From: Promethearchaeota archaeon Loki_b32
Lineage (GTDB): Archaea > Asgardarchaeota > Lokiarchaeia > Sigyniarchaeales > SOKP01
Direction: 5' to 3'
NCBI GenBank assembly: GCA_005223125.1
Contig: NJBH01000017.1
Span: 19,891 to 83,890 of the forward strand
Length of the DNA: 64,000 nucleotides
The notes under the pieces are model-generated. The model did not search any database. It saw only the letters and a list, made by a program, of their open reading frames with translations, and was not told where the DNA came from. Below, in pieces: positions 37,844-47,010 of the stretch (its first letter is position 1; the number at the start of each line of letters is the position of its first letter). The translations under genes and the position numbers were made by a program.

Positions 37844-38533
37844 ATGAAATTTCCCACTTTAGAGTTAAATAAATGGATTAATTCCATAAAAATTTTGAAA
37901 GGAATTTTTTCAGTATTTGGGGATTTTGGTGTTGGAAAAACTACATTTGCGCTCCAAACTGCAATAAATACAGCTAAAATTGGAAAAAATGTTATATATG
38001 TCTATACTAAACCCAATTTCCCCTCGGAAAAAATCCAATTGATTAAGAAAGACTCTAAAGAAATTTTAGATAACATAATATTTGTTCATATAACAAATTT
38101 TGATGAATTATATCGTGTTATTTTTAATTTCGAATTTTTAGTATTAAACTTCTTGAATGAGAAAATGAACAAATTGAACTTTATTATAATAGATTCAATA
38201 ACGAATTTGTATAATTTAGAATTAAATAAAGATAATAAAAAAAAGAATTATAACCGAAATTATCAACTAAATCAAATTTTGGCTAACTTAACTTATCTAA
38301 ATGAAAGTTATGGCATTGAAATATTGATAGTTAATGAGATAAGCAGAAAAATTAGAGAGAATCAAATAATCGAGGTTCAAAGTGGAGGAAAAGTTATGGA
38401 ATTCTGGGTAAAATATAATTTAAAAATAAATAAGACCAACAAATTAAATGAGAGAAAATTCATTTTCAACAATATTCCAGAAAAGCAATCAATTGTATTC
38501 AATTCAAATTTGAGAGAAAAAGGATTTGAATAA
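37844..38533 (+). CDS. radB: RadB-like RecA-superfamily ATPase
   Basis: This is a 229-residue single-domain RecA fold. The Walker A is GDFGVGKTT (27-35) and the Walker B is LNFIIIDSITNLY. There is no N-terminal helix-hairpin-helix domain, which separates RadB from RadA. RadB proteins are euryarchaeal-type recombination mediators that assist RadA. The length agrees with the family (about 220-240). It is divergent from the YqgF-like nuclease gene and lies 2.7 kb from a second RecA-family gene at 41265. It may be an Asgard-specific paralogue. Confidence 0.75.
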   Translation: MKFPTLELNKWINSIKILKGIFSVFGDFGVGKTTFALQTAINTAKIGKNVIYVYTKPNFPSEKIQLIKKDSKEILDNIIFVHITNFDELYRVIFNFEFLVLNFLNEKMNKLNFIIIDSITNLYNLELNKDNKKKNYNRNYQLNQILANLTYLNESYGIEILIVNEISRKIRENQIIEVQSGGKVMEFWVKYNLKINKTNKLNERKFIFNNIPEKQSIVFNSNLREKGFE

Positions 38534-38585
38534 TATTAATAAGTCAATTTCGGTTGTTTTCAAATAATTTATTAAATAGTGAACT

Positions 38586-39815
38586 ATGTTAAAAAAAGAT
38601 CTTATTTTAATTAAAGAAGGTTTAACAGAATTTTACATCCATAATATTGATCAAGAAGCAGTCCCCTCAAAGTCAATGAATGTCTTTTATAATAAGCGAA
38701 TGGAGATTAACCGTGATATTTCAATTTTGGCCATTAATGCGTATAATGAATTATATCACCAAAAAAATCTTATCATTATTGATTCTATGGCAGCATCAGG
38801 GATTAGCTCAATTAGGATGATAAATGAATGCAAGAATATTAAAAAGATTTTTATTAATGATATTAACCCTGAAGCTGTTAAACTAATAAAGAAAAACATT
38901 AAATTAAACAATCTTGAAAAAATCCCAATTCAAATAGAAATCAGCCAAAAAGATGCAAATCTCCTTTTTTCTGAAATTGCCACTAATAAAGGTAAACATT
39001 CAAGTGAAACAGAAAAAAAACCAAATGTAATTTCAATTGATCCTTTTGGTACTCCAAATCTTTATACTGACTCTGCTTTCAAGGCATTACAAAATATAAA
39101 TGGTTTAATGTGTATTACCGCTACAGATACAGCGGTTTTATTTGGAGTACGCCCCAATGTATGTTTTAGGAAATATTTGGCTAAACCGCTTTATACAGAA
39201 TATTCTAAGGAAATTGGAGGACGAATTTTATTATATTTCATTTCTCGAATAGCTAATATTAATAAGATGGGAATAATACCCTTATTAACCTTCTACTCTG
39301 GTCATTTTATCAGAGTATTTTGTTTAACATTTAAAAATAAAAAGCAAATTTCAAAATCTTTTGAAAATTTTGGGTATATTATTCACTGTAAAAATTGTGG
39401 ATATCGATCCTCTATTAATAATAGTATTTTAAAAATACCCAAAGAATGTCCTGGATGCAGGAATAGAGAAAATCTTGATTATGCTGGCCCTTTATGGATA
39501 GGTAGAATTCATGAAATTAATTTTATTAATAAAATGCTTAAATTAAATGAAATTTCTAAAATAAATTATAAAAAAAGGATAGAAAAACTCTTAACATTCG
39601 CTATTGAAGAAAATAATAAGCCCCTTTCTTATTTCAACCTTCATAAACTCAGTCAAATTTTAAAACTTACTTCTGTTCCAAAAATTAAAAATGTCATCAA
39701 TATAATTAAACAAAAGGGTTACCAAGCTTCGAGGACTCATTTTGATTTATTGTCAATAAAAAGTGACTTGGATATATCCTTATTAAAAAAAATTCTAATC
39801 GATACACAAAAGTGA
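38586..39815 (+). CDS. trm1: tRNA (guanine26-N2) dimethyltransferase
   Basis: Trm1 makes m2,2G at position 26 of tRNA. The 409 residues show the family start (LIKEGLTEFYIH, then VFYNKRMEINRDISI), the AdoMet site IIDSMAASGISSIRM with INDINPEAV, the catalytic DPFGTPNLY, and a zinc-binding pair in HCKNCGYRS plus CPGCRN. A C-terminal domain with LHKLSQILKLTSVP is standard. It follows radB by 52 bases and precedes rlmE by 14, so it probably shares a transcript with at least the latter. Confidence 0.96.
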   Translation: MLKKDLILIKEGLTEFYIHNIDQEAVPSKSMNVFYNKRMEINRDISILAINAYNELYHQKNLIIIDSMAASGISSIRMINECKNIKKIFINDINPEAVKLIKKNIKLNNLEKIPIQIEISQKDANLLFSEIATNKGKHSSETEKKPNVISIDPFGTPNLYTDSAFKALQNINGLMCITATDTAVLFGVRPNVCFRKYLAKPLYTEYSKEIGGRILLYFISRIANINKMGIIPLLTFYSGHFIRVFCLTFKNKKQISKSFENFGYIIHCKNCGYRSSINNSILKIPKECPGCRNRENLDYAGPLWIGRIHEINFINKMLKLNEISKINYKKRIEKLLTFAIEENNKPLSYFNLHKLSQILKLTSVPKIKNVINIIKQKGYQASRTHFDLLSIKSDLDISLLKKILIDTQK

Positions 39816-39829
39816 TTATGTAGTATAAA

Positions 39830-40468
39830 ATGGCAAATCATAAAGATTTTCATAAAAAAGAAACCTATTACAAACAAGCCAAAGTAGATGGCTATCGCGC
39901 AAGATCTGCCTATAAATTATTTGATATTCAAAAAAGGTTCAACATTTTTAGAAGAGCATTTTATATATTAGATATAGGATGCGCTCCGGGTTCATGGTTA
40001 CAAGTAGCAAAAAAGTATGCCGAAGAGAATCTAGTTAGATACAGCGATCAACACTATCATCGAGATCATTATAAGATAATGGGTGTTGATATTAAGAAAA
40101 CATCACCTATTGAAAATGTTAATATTGTAAAAGCAGATATTACGAAACTAGAAATCCAAACAAAATTTAATCTATTCTTTCAAAGTAAATTAGATTTAAT
40201 CTTATCAGATGCTTCAATAAAGAAGACTGGAAATAAATTCACTGACCATTTAAAACAATTAGATCTTTGTTATAAAATAATGGAAATTGTAAGAAATAAT
40301 TTAAAATTTAAAGGTAATCTAATACTTAAGGCTTTCCAAGGTTCCGATTTTGTTAAATTTACCAAAGAAGTGAAACCATTATTTAAAATTTTAAAATCAT
40401 ATAAACCTATGTCTTCCAAAAAAAAAAGTAATGAGATTTTTATTATTGGTTTACAAAAAAAAAATTAA
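39830..40468 (+). CDS. rlmE: RlmE/FtsJ-type 23S rRNA ribose methyltransferase
   Basis: This 212-residue AdoMet-dependent enzyme methylates ribose in large-subunit rRNA (U2552-type site) or tRNA. The catalytic K-D-K-E tetrad is present: K in YRARSAYKLFDIQ, D in ILSDASIKKTG, K in NLILKAFQGSD, E in SNEIFIIGL. The AdoMet loop is ILDIGCAPGSWLQVA. An insert YSDQHYHRDHYK in the middle is slightly longer than in FtsJ. Its stop overlaps the end of the convergent gene by 4 bases. Confidence 0.95.
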   Translation: MANHKDFHKKETYYKQAKVDGYRARSAYKLFDIQKRFNIFRRAFYILDIGCAPGSWLQVAKKYAEENLVRYSDQHYHRDHYKIMGVDIKKTSPIENVNIVKADITKLEIQTKFNLFFQSKLDLILSDASIKKTGNKFTDHLKQLDLCYKIMEIVRNNLKFKGNLILKAFQGSDFVKFTKEVKPLFKILKSYKPMSSKKKSNEIFIIGLQKKN

Positions 40469-41076
40469 ATATCTTGCAATCTAGCCTCAATTTCATCAAA
40501 ATTTATGCTATAGTCTTCTCCATTTGAAGCTAATTCAATCCATTCAGTTAACCAAGGGCAATGTTGTGGATTAAATTGATCAAGATTAGTGTCGTTACAT
40601 TTATCTCGAAAGGGACATATGAAACAAGGCTGTCTAGAAAACATAATCCAAATAAAATCCTTTTCATTTTTATTAATTTTCAGATTTTTAATTTTTACAT
40701 CAATTTCCTCAAGTGCATAGATATGTTTTGTCCATGAGGCATCAACTAATTCTCGGATCATTTTAATTTTTGATTGTAATAATAATAATTCTAAGATAGT
40801 TTCTAAATCGTTACGTTTTTTATTACTTAATTCCATTAACCTGTTAAATAGTATATCTTTTTCGCGATTTATTATATTTAGAACTGTTTTTTCATCTTTT
40901 CTTAATGTTCGGTTGAATTTTTTCTTTTTTTCTTCAATTCTTTCTATTCTTCTCTCAACGTCCGATTTTTCTTCTAAAGGGCCTTCAACACGTTCTTTTA
41001 TTTTACATTTATGACGTGATAAATAAGCAAACCCTTTACCACAATAAGGGCAAATTTCTCTTTTTTTTTTTGCCAT
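40465..41076 (-). CDS. Protein with N-terminal zinc finger and TFE-beta/RPC34-like C-terminal Cys cluster
   Basis: The 203 residues start with a zinc-finger-like ICPYCGKGFAYLSRHKC (C-x2-C then H-x3-C). A Lys/Glu-rich coiled-coil region follows (45-100), then a helical region. The C-terminus has C-x2-C-x5-C-x12-C followed by PWLTEW. This spacing and the final W-x-E match the [4Fe-4S] motif that ends RPC34/POLR3F and archaeal TFE-beta, which aid promoter opening by RNA polymerase. The winged helix domain expected before it is not obvious. A transcription role is therefore inference. It could be an unrelated Fe-S protein. Confidence 0.55.
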   Translation of the reverse strand: MAKKKREICPYCGKGFAYLSRHKCKIKERVEGPLEEKSDVERRIERIEEKKKKFNRTLRKDEKTVLNIINREKDILFNRLMELSNKKRNDLETILELLLLQSKIKMIRELVDASWTKHIYALEEIDVKIKNLKINKNEKDFIWIMFSRQPCFICPFRDKCNDTNLDQFNPQHCPWLTEWIELASNGEDYSINFDEIEARLQDI

Positions 41077-41264
41077 TGTAATGATTTGAGTTATTTTGAT
41101 AAGTTTAAATTAAAATCATAAAAATATAAGGACTATGATATAATCTTTATGAATATTTTAAAATTAATTTTACGATTTTTTAAGATTTAACATATATTTA
41201 TGGCTAATTTTATATTAGTAATTTTAAATTGTATTTAAACTAGAGAGTTCATTAATAAATAACA

Positions 41265-42092
41265 ATGATGATCAATCAAATATTAGGAATCGATAAGCAT
41301 CAAGTAATTAAACTACAAAATATACATGATACTCTCGAAATTAATAGAAATAAAATATATATTTTAGCTTCAGGAGCAAAAAATTTTGATGATACTATTG
41401 GAGGTGGTTTTTACAAAGGTAATAAATATTTGATTTTTGGAGCTAATAAAACAGGTAAAACCCAGTTATGTCATCAACTATGTGTTCAAGCTTTTATACA
41501 ATTCTCTAAAATTGTTAATAACTCTAAAATTAAGAATAAGCAATTTGTATTTTATTTTGATACGGAAAATACATTCAGACCTGAAAGAATAAAGGAGCTA
41601 ATATTAAAGTATAATGTCAATTACGATAAAATACTTAAAAATATTTTAGTTTCTAAAATTATGAGTAATTCTGCCTTCTTACTTTCATTAAAAGAACTCG
41701 AAAAATTCTTAGAAAAAAATACCATTACCATACTTATAATTGATTCAATAAATAACTACTATAATTCTGATTTAGCCAATAAAAGCATTTCCGTTAATAA
41801 AGCTAAAGAGATTTTTTTGAGAATCTTAGCTTTAATAAATAAACTCACTTTAGAATATAGTTTAATTACCATAACTACAGCTCAAGTAACTTTAAATTTA
41901 AATAAAGATTCCCCCTTAAGAGTGCTTCCTGTCGGTAACTCCATTTTAAACCACTTTTTTTCAGAATATGTATATTTGGATTATAAAGAACAAGATAAAA
42001 GATATGTTCAATTAGTAAATTCTATTAATCTTCCTGAAAAAAGACTACTTTACAAAATAACTTCTTCTGGAATTCAAGATTATAAAATTTAA
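41265..42092 (+). CDS. RadA/Rad51-family paralogue without helix-hairpin-helix domain
   Basis: This is a 275-residue RecA-fold ATPase. A short lead replaces the DNA-binding N-terminal domain of RadA. KNFDDTIGGGFYKGNKYLIFG is the Rad51-family entry strand and Walker A is GANKTGKT (59-66). FYFDTENTFRPERI is the RadA-type motif after it, Walker B is ITILIIDSINNYY, and TTAQV is the post-Walker B motif. Loop L2 is short. It looks like a recombinase paralogue rather than the main RadA, perhaps paired with the RadB-like protein nearby. It begins ATGATG, so two starts are possible. Confidence 0.8.
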   Translation: MMINQILGIDKHQVIKLQNIHDTLEINRNKIYILASGAKNFDDTIGGGFYKGNKYLIFGANKTGKTQLCHQLCVQAFIQFSKIVNNSKIKNKQFVFYFDTENTFRPERIKELILKYNVNYDKILKNILVSKIMSNSAFLLSLKELEKFLEKNTITILIIDSINNYYNSDLANKSISVNKAKEIFLRILALINKLTLEYSLITITTAQVTLNLNKDSPLRVLPVGNSILNHFFSEYVYLDYKEQDKRYVQLVNSINLPEKRLLYKITSSGIQDYKI

Positions 42093-42102
42093 TTTTTTAG
42101 TA

Positions 42103-42930
42103 TCAGAAATTCAAAAATTCTTCTATTGAAAGATGAACAAAATCACTTATTCTATTCTCAGAATTAACAAAATATATAGGATTTATTATCATTTTTTTCA
42201 ACCATTTTATTAGTTTTAATGCATAAGAGAGTTTTTTTAGTTTGGTGGGACTTGCTTCTTGATTTATTTTCATGTCTAACTTGGAATACTTCCCTATGAT
42301 ATTTCCAAAATCCATCCCTATTAGAAATAATCTATGAAATGAAGATAATAAAGTTCGTAAAAAAAAAAGTATTCTATCTCCATCAGTAAACCCTCCTGGA
42401 TTTATAATGTTTTGTATTGGGTCTACTTGTGTAGTTCCTATAATATTTTTAAATTTTATTATATTTTCTTCAAAAAACCATAATTTCCTAATGTTGTCAC
42501 CATGGGCATGGACTATGTTGAATCTTGCATATTCAAGTTCATTTTTTGTAATCCCATCTAAATCTGAAAAAATAGCATCAATATGAATACCTTTTTTCTT
42601 TAGTAAGATTGAGGCACCATCTGCTGCTAAAATGATATAATCTTTAAAAAAATTTGCCCCTTTTTTTCCCCCAATAATATCAATAGTTTTTTCTAATGAT
42701 GGACCGCATCCAAATATTAGAAGTGATGATTTTGTTAAAAGCCTTTCTTTAAACAACTTTAAAACATTATTTATTTCCCAATTTTTATTTTTCTTTGAGA
42801 GGATTAGCGATAAATAATCACGAGCCTCACAATCCTTTTGATAGTCAAATTTGAAATCATTTTTTATCTGATTATACCAATCTTTGAATTCGGTATAAAA
42901 ATTTAGTTGATCCTTTAGATTAAAATCCAT
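42103..42930 (-). CDS. mptE: MptE-like 6-hydroxymethyl-7,8-dihydropterin pyrophosphokinase (DUF115)
   Basis: This 275-residue protein of the archaeal DUF115 family shows LLIFGCGPSLEKTI (glycine loop), YIILAADGASILL, the metal-binding IFSDLDG, NIVHAHGDN, and NPGGFTDGDRI. The proven archaeal members (MptE) transfer pyrophosphate to 6-hydroxymethyl-dihydropterin in pterin cofactor synthesis (methanopterin or folate-like). The conserved H-A-H-G-D and G-x-T-D-G-D segments support the same reaction. It is convergent with the RadA-like gene, with an 11-base gap. Confidence 0.88.
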   Translation of the reverse strand: MDFNLKDQLNFYTEFKDWYNQIKNDFKFDYQKDCEARDYLSLILSKKNKNWEINNVLKLFKERLLTKSSLLIFGCGPSLEKTIDIIGGKKGANFFKDYIILAADGASILLKKKGIHIDAIFSDLDGITKNELEYARFNIVHAHGDNIRKLWFFEENIIKFKNIIGTTQVDPIQNIINPGGFTDGDRILFFLRTLLSSFHRLFLIGMDFGNIIGKYSKLDMKINQEASPTKLKKLSYALKLIKWLKKMIINPIYFVNSENRISDFVHLSIEEFLNF

Positions 42931-43059
42931 ACTTCCTAAATTATATCTTTGAAAAAAGCAATCATAAAATTTTAAATTATTACCTTAATTAATAAAAACA
43001 TACTATTTAATACAATATTATTATAATTCATAAATTTAATAAAAAAGAGTTAGGTAAAA

Positions 43060-43452
43060 ATGGCTAAATGGTTTACTAAAACACATCAATGGTTTGATGA
43101 TGCTACAAAAATGGTTGGACTTACACCCTACGCAGCAGAACAACTTGGAGAAATCAGTTTTGTTGATGTGGAAGGTCTTGAAGGTGCTACACTTGAACAA
43201 GTAAAATTAGATGGAGATGAACCATCAAGCGATCCAATTGATTGCACAGTTGAATCAAGTAAAGCTGTTGGCGATATTTATTCGCCTGTAAGTGGTAATG
43301 TTATTGAAGTTAATTCTGACTTGATGGATGAACCAGAAAAAATTAATGAAGATGCTTTTGCAGCTTGGCTATTTAAAATCGAGCCATCAAATTGGGATGC
43401 TGAAAAGGGAAACTTATTAGACGAAGGAGTATATAACGCTTTTATTGGGTAA
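43060..43452 (+). CDS. gcvH: Glycine cleavage system H-like lipoyl carrier protein
   Basis: This 130-residue lipoyl domain protein has the lipoylation lysine in VESSKAVGDIYSPVSG and the flanking strands GLTPYAAEQLGEISFVDVE and PEKINEDAFAAWLFKIEPSN, all typical of GcvH. H protein shuttles the aminomethyl intermediate between P, T and L proteins. None of these genes is near, so it may serve a dispersed glycine cleavage system, lipoate transfer, or an Hdr-like sulfur pathway. A GC-richer codon usage than the neighbours suggests high expression. Confidence 0.93.
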   Translation: MAKWFTKTHQWFDDATKMVGLTPYAAEQLGEISFVDVEGLEGATLEQVKLDGDEPSSDPIDCTVESSKAVGDIYSPVSGNVIEVNSDLMDEPEKINEDAFAAWLFKIEPSNWDAEKGNLLDEGVYNAFIG

Positions 43453-43618
43453 TATAAATAATATTTTTTATTTAATTTCTCTAAATAACTTTTTCTTTTT
43501 TTTAATTTTTATCAAAACCTCCAGAAAAATTTAATAAATTCATTTTAGTCTTAATAATGGATCCAAAATGAATTTTAAACATAATTTGATAGAAAATTAT
43601 TATGAATCTATAATTTAA

Positions 43619-44110
43619 TTACATTTTTACATCTAACATATATTGCAATAGGATAAATGATATAATTATCATCATTAACCCAATTACTAAAATCGAAACT
43701 GCCATCTTTTTATCATATACATATTTAGATGCTTGAAACAATGCTATAAATCCTATTGAACAAAAAAGAATCAAAATAGAAGCTACAATACCTTCAATAA
43801 TAAAACTTTCATGAATACTATTATAAATAAATATAGGATCTCCAGCGCTATTAGCCCCTAACGCAGGAGGGCCTCTAACTAGGAAATATACTGCTCCAGT
43901 TTGAAGAACAAATAAAATTATAAAAATAATTATTAAGCTTAAAGATCGGGAGGGCATTGGAAAAGATATTCTAGGAAGTTTTAATCTAGGATAACTAATT
44001 TTTGGCTTTCTTAATGAATTTCCAAAAATCCAAGGAGTTCTGCTTTTAATTTTTTCAAAAACAGTTTCAGAACCAATGATTTCCTCTTTTTTAGATGTTT
44101 CTTTTTGCAT
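43619..44110 (-). CDS. OST3/OST6 (TUSC3/MagT1)-like membrane subunit lacking the thioredoxin domain
   Basis: This 163-residue protein has a basic N-terminal cytosolic-type tail and three membrane helices (about 58-78, 103-125 and 136-158). After the first helix it reads LVRGPPALG, then FIYNSIHESFIIEGIVAS, then KKMAVSILVIGLMMIIISFIL. Human OST3-type proteins have the same order: R-G-P-P after a helix, a loop with Y-I-x-G-S-S and Q-F-V-A-E, then a helix pair with K-R ahead of the last one. The luminal thioredoxin domain and first helix of those proteins are absent. Asgard archaea are reported to have OST3/OST6 homologues. Function in N-glycosylation is inferred. Confidence 0.65.
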   Translation of the reverse strand: MQKETSKKEEIIGSETVFEKIKSRTPWIFGNSLRKPKISYPRLKLPRISFPMPSRSLSLIIIFIILFVLQTGAVYFLVRGPPALGANSAGDPIFIYNSIHESFIIEGIVASILILFCSIGFIALFQASKYVYDKKMAVSILVIGLMMIIISFILLQYMLDVKM

Positions 44111-44179
44111 AGGCTATGAAATAATTATTAAACGAAATTTATTAAGTTTTTCAAAGAGTTATAAAATAACTCTAATAAT

Positions 44180-45676
44180 CTAATTTAATTTTTTTAGTAG
44201 ACTAATTAGAACATTCCAAACTTTTTCAACAGATTTAATTAATACGCGTTCATCTGGCGAATGTGCACCTTCATTAGTAGGTCCAATTGAAATCATTTCC
44301 ATATTCGGAAATTTTTTTTTAAGAATTCCACATTCTAAACCAGCATGAATAGCTTTAATTTTTAAATCTTCATTATACATTGCCTTATATGATTCTTTAA
44401 ATTTTGTCAAAAGCTTGGATTGGAAATTTGGTGTCCACCCAGGGTAATCAGAATCTCTTATTATATTGATATCTAAATCACTCAAGTCCAATAACGCTTT
44501 AGTTTTTTCCCAAATTACAGTTTTAAAATATTCACTCAAACTTCTTTGGCTTATTTTGATTTCTATATCATCATCTCTCGTTGTGATTGTCCCGAAATTA
44601 GAAGAATTAAATACTAATCCATCAATTCGAGGATGCATCGACAGAAGACCATTCGGTATTAGATACATTATATTTAATAAATCGTTCTGAACCTTATCTG
44701 ACAAAACCCTATTATCAGTGTAATCATCCAGTTTCTCTATCAATATATCTAAATTGAGCTCGATACCATCAAATATAATTTTTATATCATTAAATAGGTC
44801 CTGTGTAAATAATAATACTTCTGAAAATTTGTCCTTTTCGATATAGATTATTGCAGTCACTTCTCTAGGTATCGCATTAGTTCTATTTCCCCCATCTATT
44901 GAACAAAGATGAATTGGATATTCTTTATTTAATTTCCAAAGAAGTTGACCAATGATTTTTAACGCATTCCCTCTTCCTAAATGAATATCTACCCCTGAAT
45001 GCCCTCCTAATAATCCAGAAATAAAGATCTTTACTGGTAGGAAATTATTATCTTTTAAATTTAATTCTATTGTACTCTTTTTAATTTCAATAAAGTGAAC
45101 CAGCCCACCAGCACATCCTATTGTTGCAGCGTCATCTTCTTCTGAATCCAGATTTATTAAGAAATCTCCCTCTAAAAAATCTTTCTCAATTTTAAATGCA
45201 CCTCTAAGACCTTGCTCTTCATCAACAGTAAATAATAATTCAAACCCTAATGAATCAAAATTTAATTCTCCTTTCTGAATTTTATTCATTAGAGTTAACA
45301 TATAACATATGCCTACACCATTGTCAGCGCCTAATGTTGTTCCTTCAGCCGTAAGCCATTTCTCATTTTCAATTTCCTCAATTTTTAATTTCAATGGATC
45401 TTTTGAAAAATTATGTATTATTGATTCATTTTTTTCGCAAACCATATCCATATGGCATTGTAGCACTCCAGTTAATTTTTGATTTGATTTGGCAGGTATT
45501 TTTACTACAAGATTTCCAATCGAATCAATCTTACTTTTATACCCCAATTTCTCTGCTTCTTCCTTTATGAATATTCTTATCTTTTCTTCCTGCTCAGAAC
45601 ATCTAGGAATTTTAGATACTTTTTCGAAATATTCCCAAAATTCAAACGGTTGTCCTAAATCTTTTAAATTTAACAA
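44180..45676 (-). CDS. pepD: Aminoacyl-histidine dipeptidase PepD (M20)
   Basis: This is a 498-residue cytosolic zinc dipeptidase. The M20 sites are HMDMV (first metal His and Asp), GADNGVG (bridging Asp) and DEEQGLRGA (catalytic and metal Glu). SGLLGGHSGVDIHLGRGNA marks the dimerisation domain of PepD. HAGLECGIL and the late HSPDERV supply the last ligands. It hydrolyses Xaa-His and related dipeptides. Such peptide-degrading genes fit a peptide-using lifestyle together with the peptide importer at 22-33 kb. Confidence 0.93.
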   Translation of the reverse strand: MLNLKDLGQPFEFWEYFEKVSKIPRCSEQEEKIRIFIKEEAEKLGYKSKIDSIGNLVVKIPAKSNQKLTGVLQCHMDMVCEKNESIIHNFSKDPLKLKIEEIENEKWLTAEGTTLGADNGVGICYMLTLMNKIQKGELNFDSLGFELLFTVDEEQGLRGAFKIEKDFLEGDFLINLDSEEDDAATIGCAGGLVHFIEIKKSTIELNLKDNNFLPVKIFISGLLGGHSGVDIHLGRGNALKIIGQLLWKLNKEYPIHLCSIDGGNRTNAIPREVTAIIYIEKDKFSEVLLFTQDLFNDIKIIFDGIELNLDILIEKLDDYTDNRVLSDKVQNDLLNIMYLIPNGLLSMHPRIDGLVFNSSNFGTITTRDDDIEIKISQRSLSEYFKTVIWEKTKALLDLSDLDINIIRDSDYPGWTPNFQSKLLTKFKESYKAMYNEDLKIKAIHAGLECGILKKKFPNMEMISIGPTNEGAHSPDERVLIKSVEKVWNVLISLLKKLN

Positions 45677-45772
45677 TATTATCCCTTCTCATTAAAATAT
45701 ATATATTGATTCATTTATAATAATTATAAAATAACACTAAATTCTTTATAACTTTACTTAAAGGCTGATCAC

Positions 45773-46900
45773 ATGAGTTGGAAAGATCTTTATTCAGAAG
45801 TGAAGAAACGTAAAATGGAAGCATTGGATAAAAAAGATGTTGTGCAAGCCGTTGAAAAACATGGAAAAATATTAGCTGTAAATGGAAGATATGAAAAACC
45901 AAAAAAAGTAATTGAGCATATGTACGCTTCATTAAAGAACGTCATTAGAGAAAAAGAAATGATGAAAGAAGATTTGTCTCAGTATGATGTAGTACTTATC
46001 GGTTGTCCTGGTAGCGATATCCCTTATGCATCTCATCCAAAAGTGAGGGATTTTGTCATGAATGGGGGATGGTTAATTACAACTGATTGGGCTCTACGAA
46101 GCATCATTGAAAATATTTTCCCGGGATATATACGTTGGAATCAAGCCAAAACGGCTGATGCTGTTGTCGCCTGTCAAATTATTGAACCAAATCACCCTTT
46201 TTTAGATGGGGTTTTAACAGAAATTCAACAAAGTAAGTGGCAAAAACAAACAGCAAAAAATACAAAGAAAAGTGAATTTCGTTGGTGGTTAGAAACACGA
46301 TCATTTCCAATACAGATTGTAAACCATCAAGCAGTTAGAGTATTAATTGGTTCATGGGAAATTCAAAATAAATGGGGAGAATCTCCAGTACTCGTAGAAT
46401 TTGATTATGGAAAAAAGGGAGGAAGAATAATTCATATGATTAGCCATACTCACTTACAGAAAGGTGGAGCCAAGGGAAAATACGCGTCCGCTTTAATATT
46501 AACAAATATTTTAGATGAAAAAGTATCCCAAAAAATGGGTATTTCTAAAAAGCAACCCACCGGATATGTTGCTGATTGGCAACAGTCACAACCTCAACAA
46601 CAAAGTTATCAACATCCTTTAGAAGAACAATGGGTTTCGCCGCCTCCGCAAACTAACTACTTAACTCCTACAACAGAAGGAAGTGGGCTAACGCAAACTT
46701 CTCAAATAGTTGAAGTAGATGTAAATAGTTCCAATTTCTCATTTGCAAATAATTGCATTTATTGTGGATATGATTTCACAGAATATTCAGGAAAAATATA
46801 TACCTGTCAATCATGTAAAGCCTTATACCATGAAAATTGTATAAATAGTCAGATCAATGAAGGAATATGTAAAAATTGTAGCAGAATATTATTATGGTAA
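45773..46900 (+). CDS. Glutamine-amidotransferase-like domain protein with C-terminal PHD-like zinc finger
   Basis: The 375 residues fall in three parts. Residues 25-240 are an alpha/beta domain with DVVLIGCPGSDIPYASHPKVRDF and GGWLITTDWALRSIIE, resembling class I amidotransferase-like or DUF4159-type folds with no sure catalytic triad. Residues 255-325 are Gln/Pro/Thr-rich and probably flexible. The C-terminus has C-x2-C-x13-C-x2-C-x4-H-x2-C-x9-C-x2-C, the C4HC3 spacing of PHD or RING-type cross-brace fingers. Such fingers are common in eukaryotic ubiquitin and chromatin proteins. No E2 or ubiquitin-like gene is adjacent. Function unknown. Confidence 0.7.
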   Translation: MSWKDLYSEVKKRKMEALDKKDVVQAVEKHGKILAVNGRYEKPKKVIEHMYASLKNVIREKEMMKEDLSQYDVVLIGCPGSDIPYASHPKVRDFVMNGGWLITTDWALRSIIENIFPGYIRWNQAKTADAVVACQIIEPNHPFLDGVLTEIQQSKWQKQTAKNTKKSEFRWWLETRSFPIQIVNHQAVRVLIGSWEIQNKWGESPVLVEFDYGKKGGRIIHMISHTHLQKGGAKGKYASALILTNILDEKVSQKMGISKKQPTGYVADWQQSQPQQQSYQHPLEEQWVSPPPQTNYLTPTTEGSGLTQTSQIVEVDVNSSNFSFANNCIYCGYDFTEYSGKIYTCQSCKALYHENCINSQINEGICKNCSRILLW

Positions 46901-47010
46901 TTTTCTTTTTTATTGTTTAATAGTAATCTTTCACACAATTTTTTAACACTATCTTTCTTTTACTAATAAACATTCATGATATCATTAAAAATGATAAGGA
47001 GTCGATAGAA

